DNA of 46,404 nt from Castellaniella defragrans_A (GTDB lineage Bacteria > Pseudomonadota > Gammaproteobacteria > Burkholderiales > Burkholderiaceae_B), in the NCBI RefSeq assembly GCF_040394755.1, contig NZ_JBEBRQ010000023.1; one strand, given 5' to 3'. Both the position numbers and the translations under genes were made by a program. Below the pieces are notes generated by a model. It ran no database searches. It was not told where the DNA came from and worked only from the letters and a program-made list of their open reading frames with translations. Shown piece by piece: positions 7,203-16,009 of the stretch (position 1 is the stretch's first letter; every line of letters begins with the position of its first letter).

Positions 7203-10200
7203 TCATGCTGACTTCAACACCTGGCGCAAACTGTCGAGACATCCACCGGCATCCGCCATGACCTCCTCCACCGGCATGCCGTCGCGCAGGCTTTTGCCCA
7301 GCAGATCCAGCGCCGACGCCTGTTCCGCGAATCCCGCCACCACCAGCGCGCCATACATCCGATGCAGCAGGGCAAGCACGGCCTGCCGGTCGCCGCCCGT
7401 CACCGCCAAGTCCAATTTCTGGATATCCTCCAGCATGGTCGATATGAAAACCTGCCGGAATCCATCCGGCATGTCTTCCAATGGCGACAGGCTCGTGGCG
7501 GGCACGGCCACCGGATCGACGGCAGCCGCATCGGCCCCGCCCTCCTGACCCGTCCCGGCATGGCCCGACAGAAAGCGCCACAGTGTGCGCAAACGCACCG
7601 GCTTGACCAGCCATGCCGTCATGCCGGCTTCGCGGCAGCGGCTTTGCTCGTCGCGCTGCGCATCGGCGGTCACGCCGAAAATCGGCCGCTGATCGCCGGA
7701 ATCCCGGATGGCGCTGGCAAGCTGATAGCCGTTCATGCGCGGCATATTCACATCGGTCAACAGGACATCGTAGGTATCCGCCCGCCACCGGGCCAATGCG
7801 TCTTCGCCATCGGCGGCCGTCGCGACGCTGCAGCCCAGGTAGCGGAGCTGGTGACTGAGAATGGCCTGGTTGATGGGATTGTCCTCGGCGACCAGCACCC
7901 TCAGGCCCAAGGGCGACAACTGACTTTCCTCGGCTGGCGCGGCCATCGCCTGGCGGCCGTGCAGCGCCTGCTCGATGGCCCGGCCGATGCCGGCGATATC
8001 CGTGACATCCACAGTCGTGACGCCATCGATCCGCGCGGCGCTGGACACCGCCCTGATCCTGCGCCCTCCCCCCTGGACAGCCGCGGATTCAGACTCCAGC
8101 ACGCTCAGCAAGATATCGCCGGCAGCCAGAAGCGAATCCGGAATGTCGGCCAGTTTGGCATCAGCGCCCCACTTGCGCAGCCACAGGCAGAGGTTCTGGC
8201 TGAGTTCATGGTGGGGGCCGCGCACAAAGACCCTGGCCCCCCGCAGTCGCGGCGCCTCATCATCCTGCGCGAGCTCGCCCACCGGCAGCTCGAGTTCGAG
8301 CGTGAAACGGCTGCCCACACCCAGCTGGCTGTCGACATGGATCGAGCCCCCCATCAGATCGGCCAGCCGGGCGCAGATGGTCAGCCCCAATCCCGTGCCC
8401 TGTATGGTGTGGTTGTGCGTATCGATCTGGTAGAACGGCAGGAACAAGTACTGCTGCGCCTCTTGCGCAATACCCACGCCGCTGTCGATCACCTGCAACG
8501 ACAGCCGGCAGGTATCCTGGCCCGCGCAGTCGCCGCGCACATGCACGACGATACGGCCCGACCCGGTGAACTTGATGGCATTGCTCAACAGGTTGCCCAG
8601 GATCTGCCGCAGCCGGTTCGGGTCCCCGACCAGGGTGTCCGGCAAGGCCGGATCGACGCAGCAGAACAGCAGCAGCCCCTTGCGGTTGGCCATGTCCCGG
8701 TACGCGCCCACGCAGCTCGTCACCAGGGCCAGCAGATTGAAAGGCACCCGATCCAGCACCAATTGGTCGGACTCGATCTTGGTCATGTCCAGCACGTCGC
8801 TGATGATCCGCATCAGGCTGTCGGACGAGACCTGAATGCGCTCGAGCAATTGGCGCTGCTCGGCGTTCAGCGTCGTCAGGCCGAGCAGCTCCAGACTGCC
8901 CAGCACACCGTACAGCGGTGTGCGGATTTCATGGCTCATGGTCGCCAGGAACAGGGACTTCGCCTGGTTGGCCTTGTCGGCGTCGTGCTTGGCCCGCGCC
9001 AGCGCCCGTGCTTCCTCGGCGCGGGCGCTGACATCGGTCAGCACGCACAGGATCACATCGCGCTGCCGGTAACGCGTGGGCGCGTAGGCAATGTGCAGCA
9101 CCCGGCCGTCACCAGGACAATAGTTCTCGATGACGCCCAGCTTTTCGGCGCCCAGCACCTGTTCCAGTATCCGGCCATCCAGCGTGGTCCCGGCGTCCTG
9201 CGGCCCGTTCGAGAGATTCAGCCACTGCAACGCCAGGGCATTGGCAAAGACGATCTGGCCGTCCTTCTGGTCGATCACGCACAGCGCCACCGGCGCCGTT
9301 TCCAGCAAAGTCCGGTTGAAGCGATTGCTTTCCCTGACCTCATCATGCACACGCTGCACCGGGACGATGACCCGGCGGTTGTACCAGCGCATGCCGAGGC
9401 TGCCCAGCCCCAGGCTGCCGGCCAACACGACCATCATGCCGATCAGCAGCCACATATTGCAAAAGAACAGACGATCATAGGGAATCCGGTAATACCCGGT
9501 CCATCCGAGGCTGGCCTCGGTCAAGTGAAACGTCAATCCGCTCGATCCATAGTTGATGCCCGGATGCGTGCCTCGCGGCGGGCTGCCTTCGCCCATGATC
9601 TGGCCGCTGTCGCAACTTTCCAGCCAGAAGGCGTCGTGGACCAAAGGCCCACGCATCAACGAGAACAAGTTGACCCGTTCCGGAAAGAGCAGTGTCGCCT
9701 GGATGAAGGCCGGTTCCGCCGGCCCGCCCTCGTCGGCAGAGCGGAGGCTGATGGGCATGAACCCAACCATGACGGCCGGATCCGTTTCCAGTGACATCCA
9801 GCGGACTCGGGAGCGCCCGGCGCACCATGCGTTCGGATCCGAGCGGCCATCGTAGCCGCGGACGGCCTGCACCGTGGCCAATGCCATATCGGCCGTCAAT
9901 TTGATCGGCGCATCGGCATTGTCCACGGCGGGAATCGTCAGGCTGGCGCCCGTGGCCGGATCGATCAGGAACAGGGTGGAGGCTGGAAAGTCGGACGACA
10001 CCCAGAATCTGGAATAAAAATCAGTGAGGTTCTTGCCCAGCTCGGCGGTCCGGCCATCGTACGCTGGACAATGATCACGCTCCGGGCAAGTCAATGTGAA
10101 CGGCACATCCAACTGCGGCGACACGCCATCGAAAAACAATGCGGCGGCGCCCCCATCCGTCGATCCGGGCCGGAATACCAAGGCTGGGATCGCCGATGCC

Positions 10201-10439
10201 TCGTCGGCGTCCATCGCCGGCCCCAGGTTCAATCGGGTCAACGCCTGTTCATGCTCGTGGATATAGCCGACCAGAACCGAGAAATCGAAAAATACGCGCT
10301 CGAATTCCTGATTGACGATGCGCTGCATGCCCCATAAAACCACCGCGCTCAGGACGAGCATCAGGGACGTCATACTGAACAATACGACATTCAACCAGCG
10401 GGAAACGCGTGTATACCGATGCAGGGAAGTGTCCGGCAT
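7203..10439 (-). CDS. RcsC-like hybrid sensor histidine kinase with C-terminal HPt
   Basis: This 1078-residue inner-membrane sensor has two membrane segments (about 17-37 and 327-350) flanking a periplasmic domain of about 290 residues with four cysteines. A PAS-like domain (373-475) follows, then HisKA with His503 in MSHEIRTP, and an HATPase domain with Asn near 620, DSGVGI 652-657 and GTGLGL 681-686. A degenerate receiver-like segment (733-830) recalls the RcsC ABL domain. A true receiver has Asp896 and Lys946, and a terminal HPt domain has His1026 in LLHRMYG. RcsC lacks the HPt, which in enterics is on RcsD; here one protein appears to combine both. It is expected to phosphorylate the downstream RcsB-like regulator. 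The stimulus is unknown. Confidence 0.92.
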   Translation of the reverse strand: MPDTSLHRYTRVSRWLNVVLFSMTSLMLVLSAVVLWGMQRIVNQEFERVFFDFSVLVGYIHEHEQALTRLNLGPAMDADEASAIPALVFRPGSTDGGAAALFFDGVSPQLDVPFTLTCPERDHCPAYDGRTAELGKNLTDFYSRFWVSSDFPASTLFLIDPATGASLTIPAVDNADAPIKLTADMALATVQAVRGYDGRSDPNAWCAGRSRVRWMSLETDPAVMVGFMPISLRSADEGGPAEPAFIQATLLFPERVNLFSLMRGPLVHDAFWLESCDSGQIMGEGSPPRGTHPGINYGSSGLTFHLTEASLGWTGYYRIPYDRLFFCNMWLLIGMMVVLAGSLGLGSLGMRWYNRRVIVPVQRVHDEVRESNRFNRTLLETAPVALCVIDQKDGQIVFANALALQWLNLSNGPQDAGTTLDGRILEQVLGAEKLGVIENYCPGDGRVLHIAYAPTRYRQRDVILCVLTDVSARAEEARALARAKHDADKANQAKSLFLATMSHEIRTPLYGVLGSLELLGLTTLNAEQRQLLERIQVSSDSLMRIISDVLDMTKIESDQLVLDRVPFNLLALVTSCVGAYRDMANRKGLLLFCCVDPALPDTLVGDPNRLRQILGNLLSNAIKFTGSGRIVVHVRGDCAGQDTCRLSLQVIDSGVGIAQEAQQYLFLPFYQIDTHNHTIQGTGLGLTICARLADLMGGSIHVDSQLGVGSRFTLELELPVGELAQDDEAPRLRGARVFVRGPHHELSQNLCLWLRKWGADAKLADIPDSLLAAGDILLSVLESESAAVQGGGRRIRAVSSAARIDGVTTVDVTDIAGIGRAIEQALHGRQAMAAPAEESQLSPLGLRVLVAEDNPINQAILSHQLRYLGCSVATAADGEDALARWRADTYDVLLTDVNMPRMNGYQLASAIRDSGDQRPIFGVTADAQRDEQSRCREAGMTAWLVKPVRLRTLWRFLSGHAGTGQEGGADAAAVDPVAVPATSLSPLEDMPDGFRQVFISTMLEDIQKLDLAVTGGDRQAVLALLHRMYGALVVAGFAEQASALDLLGKSLRDGMPVEEVMADAGGCLDSLRQVLKSA

Positions 10440-10503
10440 GAATAGCCCTCGCGCCGGCTGGCAACCTCAACCGGAATAGTGCAATCAGGAGGATACGCAG
10501 TCC

Positions 10504-10544
10504 ATTCTAGCGGTAAATCGCGGTATTGTGACTAATTTGTTAGT
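10504..10544 (-). promoter_or_regulatory. Candidate promoter and operator of the sensor-regulator operon
   Basis: On the minus strand, TAGAAT (10509-10504) and GTCACA (10532-10527) form a -10/-35 pair with a 17-bp spacer. A perfect inverted repeat, ACTAA-TTTG-TTAGT (10531-10544), overlaps the edge of the -35 element within an AT-rich stretch unlike the surrounding DNA. The repeat could be an operator or an UP-like element. No terminator for trpF is visible in this 129-bp gap. Confidence 0.4.
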
Positions 10545-10568
10545 AATTTAATTGTGTGATCGGACGGT

Positions 10569-11255
10569 TCAGCAAACATCGGCCGCGCGCACCGCGCGCA
10601 TGAATGCCTGGATCTGGACCGGGTCCTTGATGCCGGGGGATTCCTCGACCCCGCTGCTGACGTCGACCGCATAGGGCCGCAGTTCGGCGATGCGCGTGCC
10701 CACATTCCCAGCGGACAGGCCGCCGGCCAGCACCAGCGGACGCGCCGCAGGCGCCTGCGCGACCTCGCGCAACAACGCGAGATCTAGCGCGGTGCCGCTG
10801 CCGCCATAGCCCTGGCTGAAGCTGTCGAACAGCCAGGCAGCGGCCCGATCATAGGCGGCGCAGTGCGCGGCCAGAGTCTCGGCGGTGTCCAGGCCCGGGG
10901 CCCCGACGCGAAAACCTTTGATGTAGCGGATCCCGAACTGCGCGCAAAATCCGGGGGATTCCTCGCCGTGGAACTGCAACATATCCGGATTTACGGTGTC
11001 GATGATTTCATGCACCTCAGCCGCAGAGGGATTCACGAACAGAGCGACCACATCCACGAAAGCCGGGACCAATCCCCGCAAAGCGGCCGCCGCGCCGGCA
11101 TCCAGGAAGCGGCGACTGGGCGGGTAGAACACCATTCCGATGGCGTCCACCCCCGCATCAACCGCAGCGCGAACATCAGCCCCGCGCGTCAGCCCGCAGA
11201 TCTTGACGCGGGTACGGCGCGGCGCGGCCGTCCGATCCTGATCGCCTATATTCAC
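10569..11255 (-). CDS. trpF: Phosphoribosylanthranilate isomerase
   Basis: This cytosolic enzyme converts phosphoribosylanthranilate to CdRP in tryptophan synthesis. The TIM-barrel motifs are clear: VKICGLTRG with the catalytic Cys near the N-terminus, FHGEESP, KGFRV, LFDSFSQGYGGSG, LAGGLSAGNV, and VDVSSGVEESPGIKDP with the catalytic Asp. The likely start is GTG at 11255, overlapping the TRAP large-subunit stop (GTGA). This gives 228 residues, slightly long because of a 15-20 residue N-terminal extension; no ATG fits better. In many Burkholderiales trpF directly follows truA and precedes trpB. Here a TRAP transporter lies between truA and trpF, and trpB/trpA do not follow. The overlap suggests it is translated with the transporter genes. 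Confidence 0.93.
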   Translation of the reverse strand: MNIGDQDRTAAPRRTRVKICGLTRGADVRAAVDAGVDAIGMVFYPPSRRFLDAGAAAALRGLVPAFVDVVALFVNPSAAEVHEIIDTVNPDMLQFHGEESPGFCAQFGIRYIKGFRVGAPGLDTAETLAAHCAAYDRAAAWLFDSFSQGYGGSGTALDLALLREVAQAPAARPLVLAGGLSAGNVGTRIAELRPYAVDVSSGVEESPGIKDPVQIQAFMRAVRAADVC

Positions 11256-12916
11256 TTGAAGTCCGCCCCCGCATCGCCCCCATACGAGTCCAGCCCGTAG
11301 GCACTGTCCTGCCCGAAGGTGACGCTGGCCGGATCGATGGTGCTCGCATCGCTCTTGTAGTGGGTCACCATGCCCGGGAACGCCAGGACCGCCACGACCA
11401 TCAGGATCTGGATCACGATGAAAGGAATGGAACCCCAATAGATATCGCCCGTGGCGACCTTGGCGATGCGCTTGCCGGTCACCCGGTCATGGTAATCCTC
11501 TTTGGGCGCGACCGAACGCAGATAGAACAGCGCGAATCCAAAAGGCGGATGGATGAAAGAGGTCTGCATATTGACCGCCAGGAGAACGCCGAACCAGATC
11601 AGGTCGATGCCCATCTTGTCGGCCACCGGCCCGAGCAGCGGCACGATGATGAAGGCCAGTTCGAAGAAATCCAGGAAGAACGCCAGGAAAAAGGTCATGA
11701 CGCTGACCACGATCAGGAAGCCCAGCTCGCCGCCCGGCACGTGCAGCAACAGCTGTTCGACCCAGATATCGCCGTTGACCCCGCGGAAACTCAGGCTGAA
11801 TATGGTGGAGCCAACCAGAATGAACACCACGAAGCACGACAGGCGCGCCGTGGTTTCCATGGCCTGCTTGAGCTGGCGCATGGAAAAACGGCCGCGCGAC
11901 ACCGCCATGATGAGGGCGCCCACGGCGCCCATGGCGCCGCCCTCGGTGGGCGTGGCCACGCCGATGAAGATCGTGCCCAGCACCAGGAAGATCAGCGCCA
12001 GCGGCGGAATCATCACGAACGTGACGCGCTCGGCGATCCGGGAGAGCAACCCCAGACGCAGGAACTTGTTGGCCAGCGCCATGAACAAGGCCGCCACGCC
12101 CCAGATCAGCAACACGATCACGACCTGCTCGTCGACCGGAATGTCGGTGTGCGAACGGAAGTAATAGTTCGAGCCGAAATACGCAGCCAGCGCGGCGACC
12201 ACGGTCAACACGGCCAGCGAACGCAGGCCCCGGCCGCCATCGGGCTCGACGTAGACACGCGCCTCGGCCGGCAGCGCCGGCGCGGCATTCGGACGAACCA
12301 GGGACAGCAGCACGATATAGACGATGTAGGCCCCCGCCAGCAACAGGCCCGGCAGCATGGCGCCCCGGTACATGTCGCCGATCGAACGGCCCAGCTGGTC
12401 GGCCAGGATGATCAGCACCAGCGACGGCGGGATGATCTGCGACAGCGTGCCCGAGGCCGCGATCACACCCGAGGCCAGCCGCCGGTCATAACCATAACGC
12501 AGCATGATCGGCAGCGAGATGAGACCCATCGAAATGACCGATGCCGACACCACGCCGGTGGTGGCGGCCAGCAGCGCCCCGACGAACACCACGGCGATCG
12601 CCAGGCCCCCGCGCAATGGGCCGAACAACTGGCCGACGGTATCGAGCAGATCCTCGGCCATGCCCGAACGCTCGAGAATCAGGCCCATGAAAGTAAAGAA
12701 CGGCACCGCCAGCAGCGTGTCGTTGCTGACGATGCCGAAGATCCGTTGCGGCAAGGCCTGGAACAAGGCCGGCTGCATCAGGTTCAGGTCGATGGCGACC
12801 AGGCCGTAGAGCACCCCGGTGGCCGCCAGCGAGAAGGCGACCGGGAAACCCAGGAGCAGGAACACGATCAGGTTGAAGAACATGATCGGCGCGAGATTGT
12901 CGACGAGAAACTCCAT
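11252..12916 (-). CDS. TRAP transporter large permease subunit (DctM family, FcbT3-like)
   Basis: This predicted inner-membrane permease of a tripartite ATP-independent periplasmic transporter has 554 residues and 12 or more hydrophobic segments. DctM hallmarks include FVGALLAATTGVVSASVISMG and SGTLSQIIPPSLVLIILADQ, and the second repeat has GVATPTEGGAMGAVGA. It is longer than typical DctM (about 430) because of a central insertion with extra membrane segments (around residues 200-290). That form belongs to the mannitol/chloroaromatic branch (FcbT3 type). It starts 2 bp after the small subunit and its stop overlaps the trpF start. No binding-protein gene accompanies it, so the substrate cannot be assigned. 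Confidence 0.9.
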   Translation of the reverse strand: MEFLVDNLAPIMFFNLIVFLLLGFPVAFSLAATGVLYGLVAIDLNLMQPALFQALPQRIFGIVSNDTLLAVPFFTFMGLILERSGMAEDLLDTVGQLFGPLRGGLAIAVVFVGALLAATTGVVSASVISMGLISLPIMLRYGYDRRLASGVIAASGTLSQIIPPSLVLIILADQLGRSIGDMYRGAMLPGLLLAGAYIVYIVLLSLVRPNAAPALPAEARVYVEPDGGRGLRSLAVLTVVAALAAYFGSNYYFRSHTDIPVDEQVVIVLLIWGVAALFMALANKFLRLGLLSRIAERVTFVMIPPLALIFLVLGTIFIGVATPTEGGAMGAVGALIMAVSRGRFSMRQLKQAMETTARLSCFVVFILVGSTIFSLSFRGVNGDIWVEQLLLHVPGGELGFLIVVSVMTFFLAFFLDFFELAFIIVPLLGPVADKMGIDLIWFGVLLAVNMQTSFIHPPFGFALFYLRSVAPKEDYHDRVTGKRIAKVATGDIYWGSIPFIVIQILMVVAVLAFPGMVTHYKSDASTIDPASVTFGQDSAYGLDSYGGDAGADFK

Positions 12917-12918
12917 GA

Positions 12919-13530
12919 TCAGCGCCCCTGGTCCGCAATCTCATTCTGCGCCCGTTGCTGGGCAAGGATGTCCTCGACCAGCTCCTCCTCGGCGCTTTTG
13001 CTGCTGCCGACCTTCATCGGATTGGGGCAGGCGCCGATCAGGAACCCGACGCACTTGATCAAATGCGAGAGCGCCGCCAGGATCAGCAGGCCGAAGCCCA
13101 CGGGGATCAGGAGTTTGGCGGGCCAGCGGATCAGGCCATCGGTATTGGACGACAGTTCATGAAGCACATAGGAATCCCAGAAGAACGGAAGCGACAGCCA
13201 GAAAACCAGGGAACACGCCGGCAGCAGGAAAAACACGACGCCAAAGATGTCGATGCCGACCTGTGCGCGCTCGGGGAGCTTTTGCGACAGAATGTCCACC
13301 CGGACATGCTCGTTGCACAAGAAGGTATAGCCGGCGGCCAGCAGGAAAATGGCGCCGAACAAATACCACTGCATTTCGAGCCAGGCATTGGAACCGAGGT
13401 TGAAGGCCTTGCGGAATACGGCGTTGGCGGCGCTGACGATGACGACGACCAGTACCAGCCAGGTGATTGCCTTGCCGACCAGAGTATTGAGCCAGTCTAT
13501 CCCGCGGGATAGCCTCAAGAGTGCTGTCAT
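12919..13530 (-). CDS. TRAP transporter small permease subunit (DctQ family, FcbT2-like)
   Basis: This predicted small membrane subunit of the TRAP transporter has 203 residues and four hydrophobic segments, at about 20-38, 55-75, 95-120 and 145-170. The signature NAWLEMQWYLFGAIFLLAAGYTFLCNEHVRVDI is typical of the DctQ branch that pairs with long DctM proteins. A charged C-terminal tail (KSAEEELVEDILAQQRAQNE) extends into the cytoplasm. It is the first gene of a dctQ-dctM-trpF transcription unit, with GGAA before the ATG. The 63 bp between it and truA are AT-rich and probably hold the promoter. The periplasmic receptor that should come first or last in such operons is missing. Confidence 0.88.
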   Translation of the reverse strand: MTALLRLSRGIDWLNTLVGKAITWLVLVVVIVSAANAVFRKAFNLGSNAWLEMQWYLFGAIFLLAAGYTFLCNEHVRVDILSQKLPERAQVGIDIFGVVFFLLPACSLVFWLSLPFFWDSYVLHELSSNTDGLIRWPAKLLIPVGFGLLILAALSHLIKCVGFLIGACPNPMKVGSSKSAEEELVEDILAQQRAQNEIADQGR

Positions 13531-13593
13531 GAATGTTCCAGGATCCAGATTGAAAAGCTTTTAAATTCTATACGACTTGAAATATGGAATATC

Positions 13594-14418
13594 TTAGGAA
13601 TGCCCCGCGATCCCAGGACACGCCCACCCCAGATGGGCGCCGAGCGCGCGCTCGGGCGGCAGCAGGGGCAACTCGGGATACTCGGGATAGGCCACATGCG
13701 CGAGATACAGGCCATCGGGCATGAACGTCGGCGCAGCCAGCCGCCTGTCACGCTGCGTCAGCAGTTCGGCCGCCCACTCGGGCGGGCGGCGTCCCCGCCC
13801 CACCGCCACCAGAACCCCCATCAGATTGCGCACCATGTGATGCAGAAAAGCATTGGCCTCGAAGCGCAGAATCAAAAATTCGCCGGCGCGCGCGATGTCC
13901 AGGCGGCTCAGGGTGCGCACCGGACTGGCCGCCTGGCACTCGGATGAACGAAAGGCGCTGAAATCGTGTTCGCCCAGCAGGTGTGCGGCGGCGGCGCGCA
14001 TGGGCGCATCATCCAGCGCATCGTGGACCCAACCCACCCTGCCACGCAGAATGGGCGAAGGCACCGGCGCGCTGCGCAAGACATAGAAATAGGTGCGCGA
14101 CCGCGCCGCGAAGCGCGCATGGAAATCCGCTGTCACGGGACGCGCCCACTGCACGGCGATCTGGCCGGGCAGGTGGGCGTTGAGACCGCGAATCCATGAA
14201 ACCTCGCGGCGGACCGCCGCAGTATCCAAATGCACGACCTGCTGCAGGGCATGCACGCCGCTATCGGTGCGCCCCGCGCAGATCGTTGCGGTCGGCTGGC
14301 CCAGGAAGACCGCTAGAGCGGACTCGAGCGCATCCTGGAACGTCCGGCGGCTGGTCTGGGTCTGCCAGCCATTCCAGCCCGATCCCTCATAGGTCAGGCC
14401 CAATGCGATACGGGTCAC
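13594..14418 (-). CDS. truA: tRNA pseudouridine(38-40) synthase
   Basis: This cytosolic enzyme converts uridines 38-40 in the anticodon stem-loop of tRNAs to pseudouridine. The 274-residue product begins RIALGLTYEGSGWNGWQTQ, which fits the family N-terminus. The catalytic aspartate is in CAGRTDSGVHA near residue 53, and the conserved FLHHMVRNLMG motif is in the C-terminal half. The start codon is GTG at 14418, 16 bp after fimV; no in-frame ATG precedes the conserved region. The asd-fimV-truA order is conserved in Burkholderiales. Confidence 0.96.
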   Translation of the reverse strand: MTRIALGLTYEGSGWNGWQTQTSRRTFQDALESALAVFLGQPTATICAGRTDSGVHALQQVVHLDTAAVRREVSWIRGLNAHLPGQIAVQWARPVTADFHARFAARSRTYFYVLRSAPVPSPILRGRVGWVHDALDDAPMRAAAAHLLGEHDFSAFRSSECQAASPVRTLSRLDIARAGEFLILRFEANAFLHHMVRNLMGVLVAVGRGRRPPEWAAELLTQRDRRLAAPTFMPDGLYLAHVAYPEYPELPLLPPERALGAHLGWACPGIAGHS

Positions 14419-14434
14419 GGCGCCGGCCTTTGCG

Positions 14435-15994
14435 TCAATCCTTGGTCACGGGCTCGTCCTGCCGGGGCTTGAGCTCCAGGTCGATGTCCTTGAGGGTTTC
14501 GCGCACCTTGGCCTCGGTGGCCTGGGCCGCGCCATAGGTCTCGTCGCGTGTGCTGCCGGCACGGCGCAGCAGCCATGCAATGATGAAAACGATGAGCGCG
14601 AGCAAGCCGGTCATGGCGATCAGCAGGTGCTCCTGCAGCCAGTTGACGACGCCCTGGGAACGTCTGGCCGCCTCGACCTCGGCCTGCGCCGCCCGGGCGG
14701 CCGCCTCGGGCGGTACTACGGCGGGATCGAGGGAATCGGCACCAGCCTGGCCCGCGATCGGAGCGTCCGGCGCGCCGGCGGCGTTCCCATTTGCCGCACC
14801 CGCGGCGGCCGTTGGGGACGCGCCGCCGGCCTGACGCATGGCGGCATTGGCCGCATCGGTTTTCCCGGCCTCGGCGATGGTCTGCGCAACACCCGAAATC
14901 GAATCACCGATCTGCTTGGCGCCCCCGATGACGGCATCGCGTGCCGCATCGCCCTGCATTTTCAGGGCCTCGTTGAGATTCTGGACATTGTCCTCGAGCT
15001 GGCCGATCCGGCCCTGCGCATCGGCGCGCGCCAGGCGCTGGGCGGTGCGCGAGTCGGCCGAGGAATCCGGGCGCGCATGTTGCGCATCGCCCAGTTGCAA
15101 GTGGTCGCCGCGGCCGACGGCCGGCGCCGCGTCGGCGGACGCAGGCGCCTCGGAAACCCGGCCCTGACGAGTCGAGCCCGATACAGCACCGGCCCCGTCG
15201 GCCAGACGCCCGCGCAGCGCCGCATAAGCCGCCGTCTGGGTCTGGAACTGCCGCCTGGCCTCGCGATCCGTGATCGCCAGCAATTCGTCCATGCCCGGCA
15301 TCGTGAGTTGCGCGCCAGCCTTGACGAGATTGATGTTCTGGTGAATGAACGCCTGGGGGTTGGCCCGCTGCAAGGCAATCATCATTTGATAGACCGTCAC
15401 GCCAGGGACCGCATGACGGCGCGCGATGGCAAGCAGGGTGTCGCCCCGGCGCACGCGGATCAGGTCAGCGGACGCCGTGCTGCCGCCGGCAGGCGCCGCC
15501 CCCACAGCCGAGCCGCCCGAGGAACCGCCCGCCGCCGCGGCGGGCGTGGCGGCGGGTGTGCGCGCGCTGGTGACCAGGGAAACCTGATAGCGCTGCACGC
15601 CGCTGGCGGTATGCACATCCAACAACAAATCGGCCAGAGGCCCGGAAAATGAATCGACAGAGCTGATACGCAGCATGCGTTCCTGGGGACGCATGCCGGG
15701 TTCGACCGAAACTCGCAAGCGATCGAGCGCGACCGGCGGCGTCAGGCCCGCCTGGGCCCAATCCCCCGCCGCAGCGGCCTGCGCCGACAGGGTCTGCGCA
15801 TCGGTGGCCGAGAGGTCCTTGACGGGAATCTGGATGACCAGGGGCGCGCCTTGCGGGGAAGACATCCGGGCGTGACCGAAGCTCGCCGCGTAAGCCCCGG
15901 AGCACCCCAGCAGGCCCACCGCCAATGTCAACACCAGCCTTGATTTTGCGAACCGCGGGCCGGGCGTGGACATCTGACGATCTTGTTCTGTCAT
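14435..15994 (-). CDS. fimV: FimV-like LysM inner-membrane protein, short form
   Basis: FimV proteins are inner-membrane peptidoglycan-binding scaffolds that act in type IV pilus assembly and cell polarity. The 519-residue product has a signal/anchor near 20-37, then the FimV N-terminal domain (ASFGHARMSSPQGAPLVIQIPV...). A LysM domain (IRVRRGDTLLAIARRHAV...YQMMIALQRANP) is followed by an Ala-rich and coiled-coil region, one transmembrane segment near 450-475, and only about 40 cytoplasmic residues. The large cytoplasmic TPR/C-terminal FimV domain of Pseudomonas FimV is absent. Its place between asd and truA is the conserved Burkholderiales location, which supports orthology. The short tail looks natural rather than frameshifted, because the charged C-terminus ends cleanly just before truA. 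Confidence 0.88.
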   Translation of the reverse strand: MTEQDRQMSTPGPRFAKSRLVLTLAVGLLGCSGAYAASFGHARMSSPQGAPLVIQIPVKDLSATDAQTLSAQAAAAGDWAQAGLTPPVALDRLRVSVEPGMRPQERMLRISSVDSFSGPLADLLLDVHTASGVQRYQVSLVTSARTPAATPAAAAGGSSGGSAVGAAPAGGSTASADLIRVRRGDTLLAIARRHAVPGVTVYQMMIALQRANPQAFIHQNINLVKAGAQLTMPGMDELLAITDREARRQFQTQTAAYAALRGRLADGAGAVSGSTRQGRVSEAPASADAAPAVGRGDHLQLGDAQHARPDSSADSRTAQRLARADAQGRIGQLEDNVQNLNEALKMQGDAARDAVIGGAKQIGDSISGVAQTIAEAGKTDAANAAMRQAGGASPTAAAGAANGNAAGAPDAPIAGQAGADSLDPAVVPPEAAARAAQAEVEAARRSQGVVNWLQEHLLIAMTGLLALIVFIIAWLLRRAGSTRDETYGAAQATEAKVRETLKDIDLELKPRQDEPVTKD

Positions 15995-16009
15995 TTCGTG
16001 TTTCGTGGC

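Noticed and set aside
7147..7788. N-terminal extension of the response regulator frame into the sensor gene
   Set aside because: The extension overlaps sensor coding sequence, is not receiver-like, and a good Shine-Dalgarno precedes the start at 7146.
7362..9794. Open frame of about 810 codons on the plus strand opposite the sensor kinase
   Set aside because: Antisense shadow of a clear histidine kinase; low-complexity His/Gln/Arg composition and no family motif.
13583..13596. TAAGATATTCCATA on the minus strand upstream of dctQ as a second RcsB-type box
   Set aside because: The half-sites are one base too close compared with the RcsAB box, and the site includes the truA stop codon; likely coincidence.
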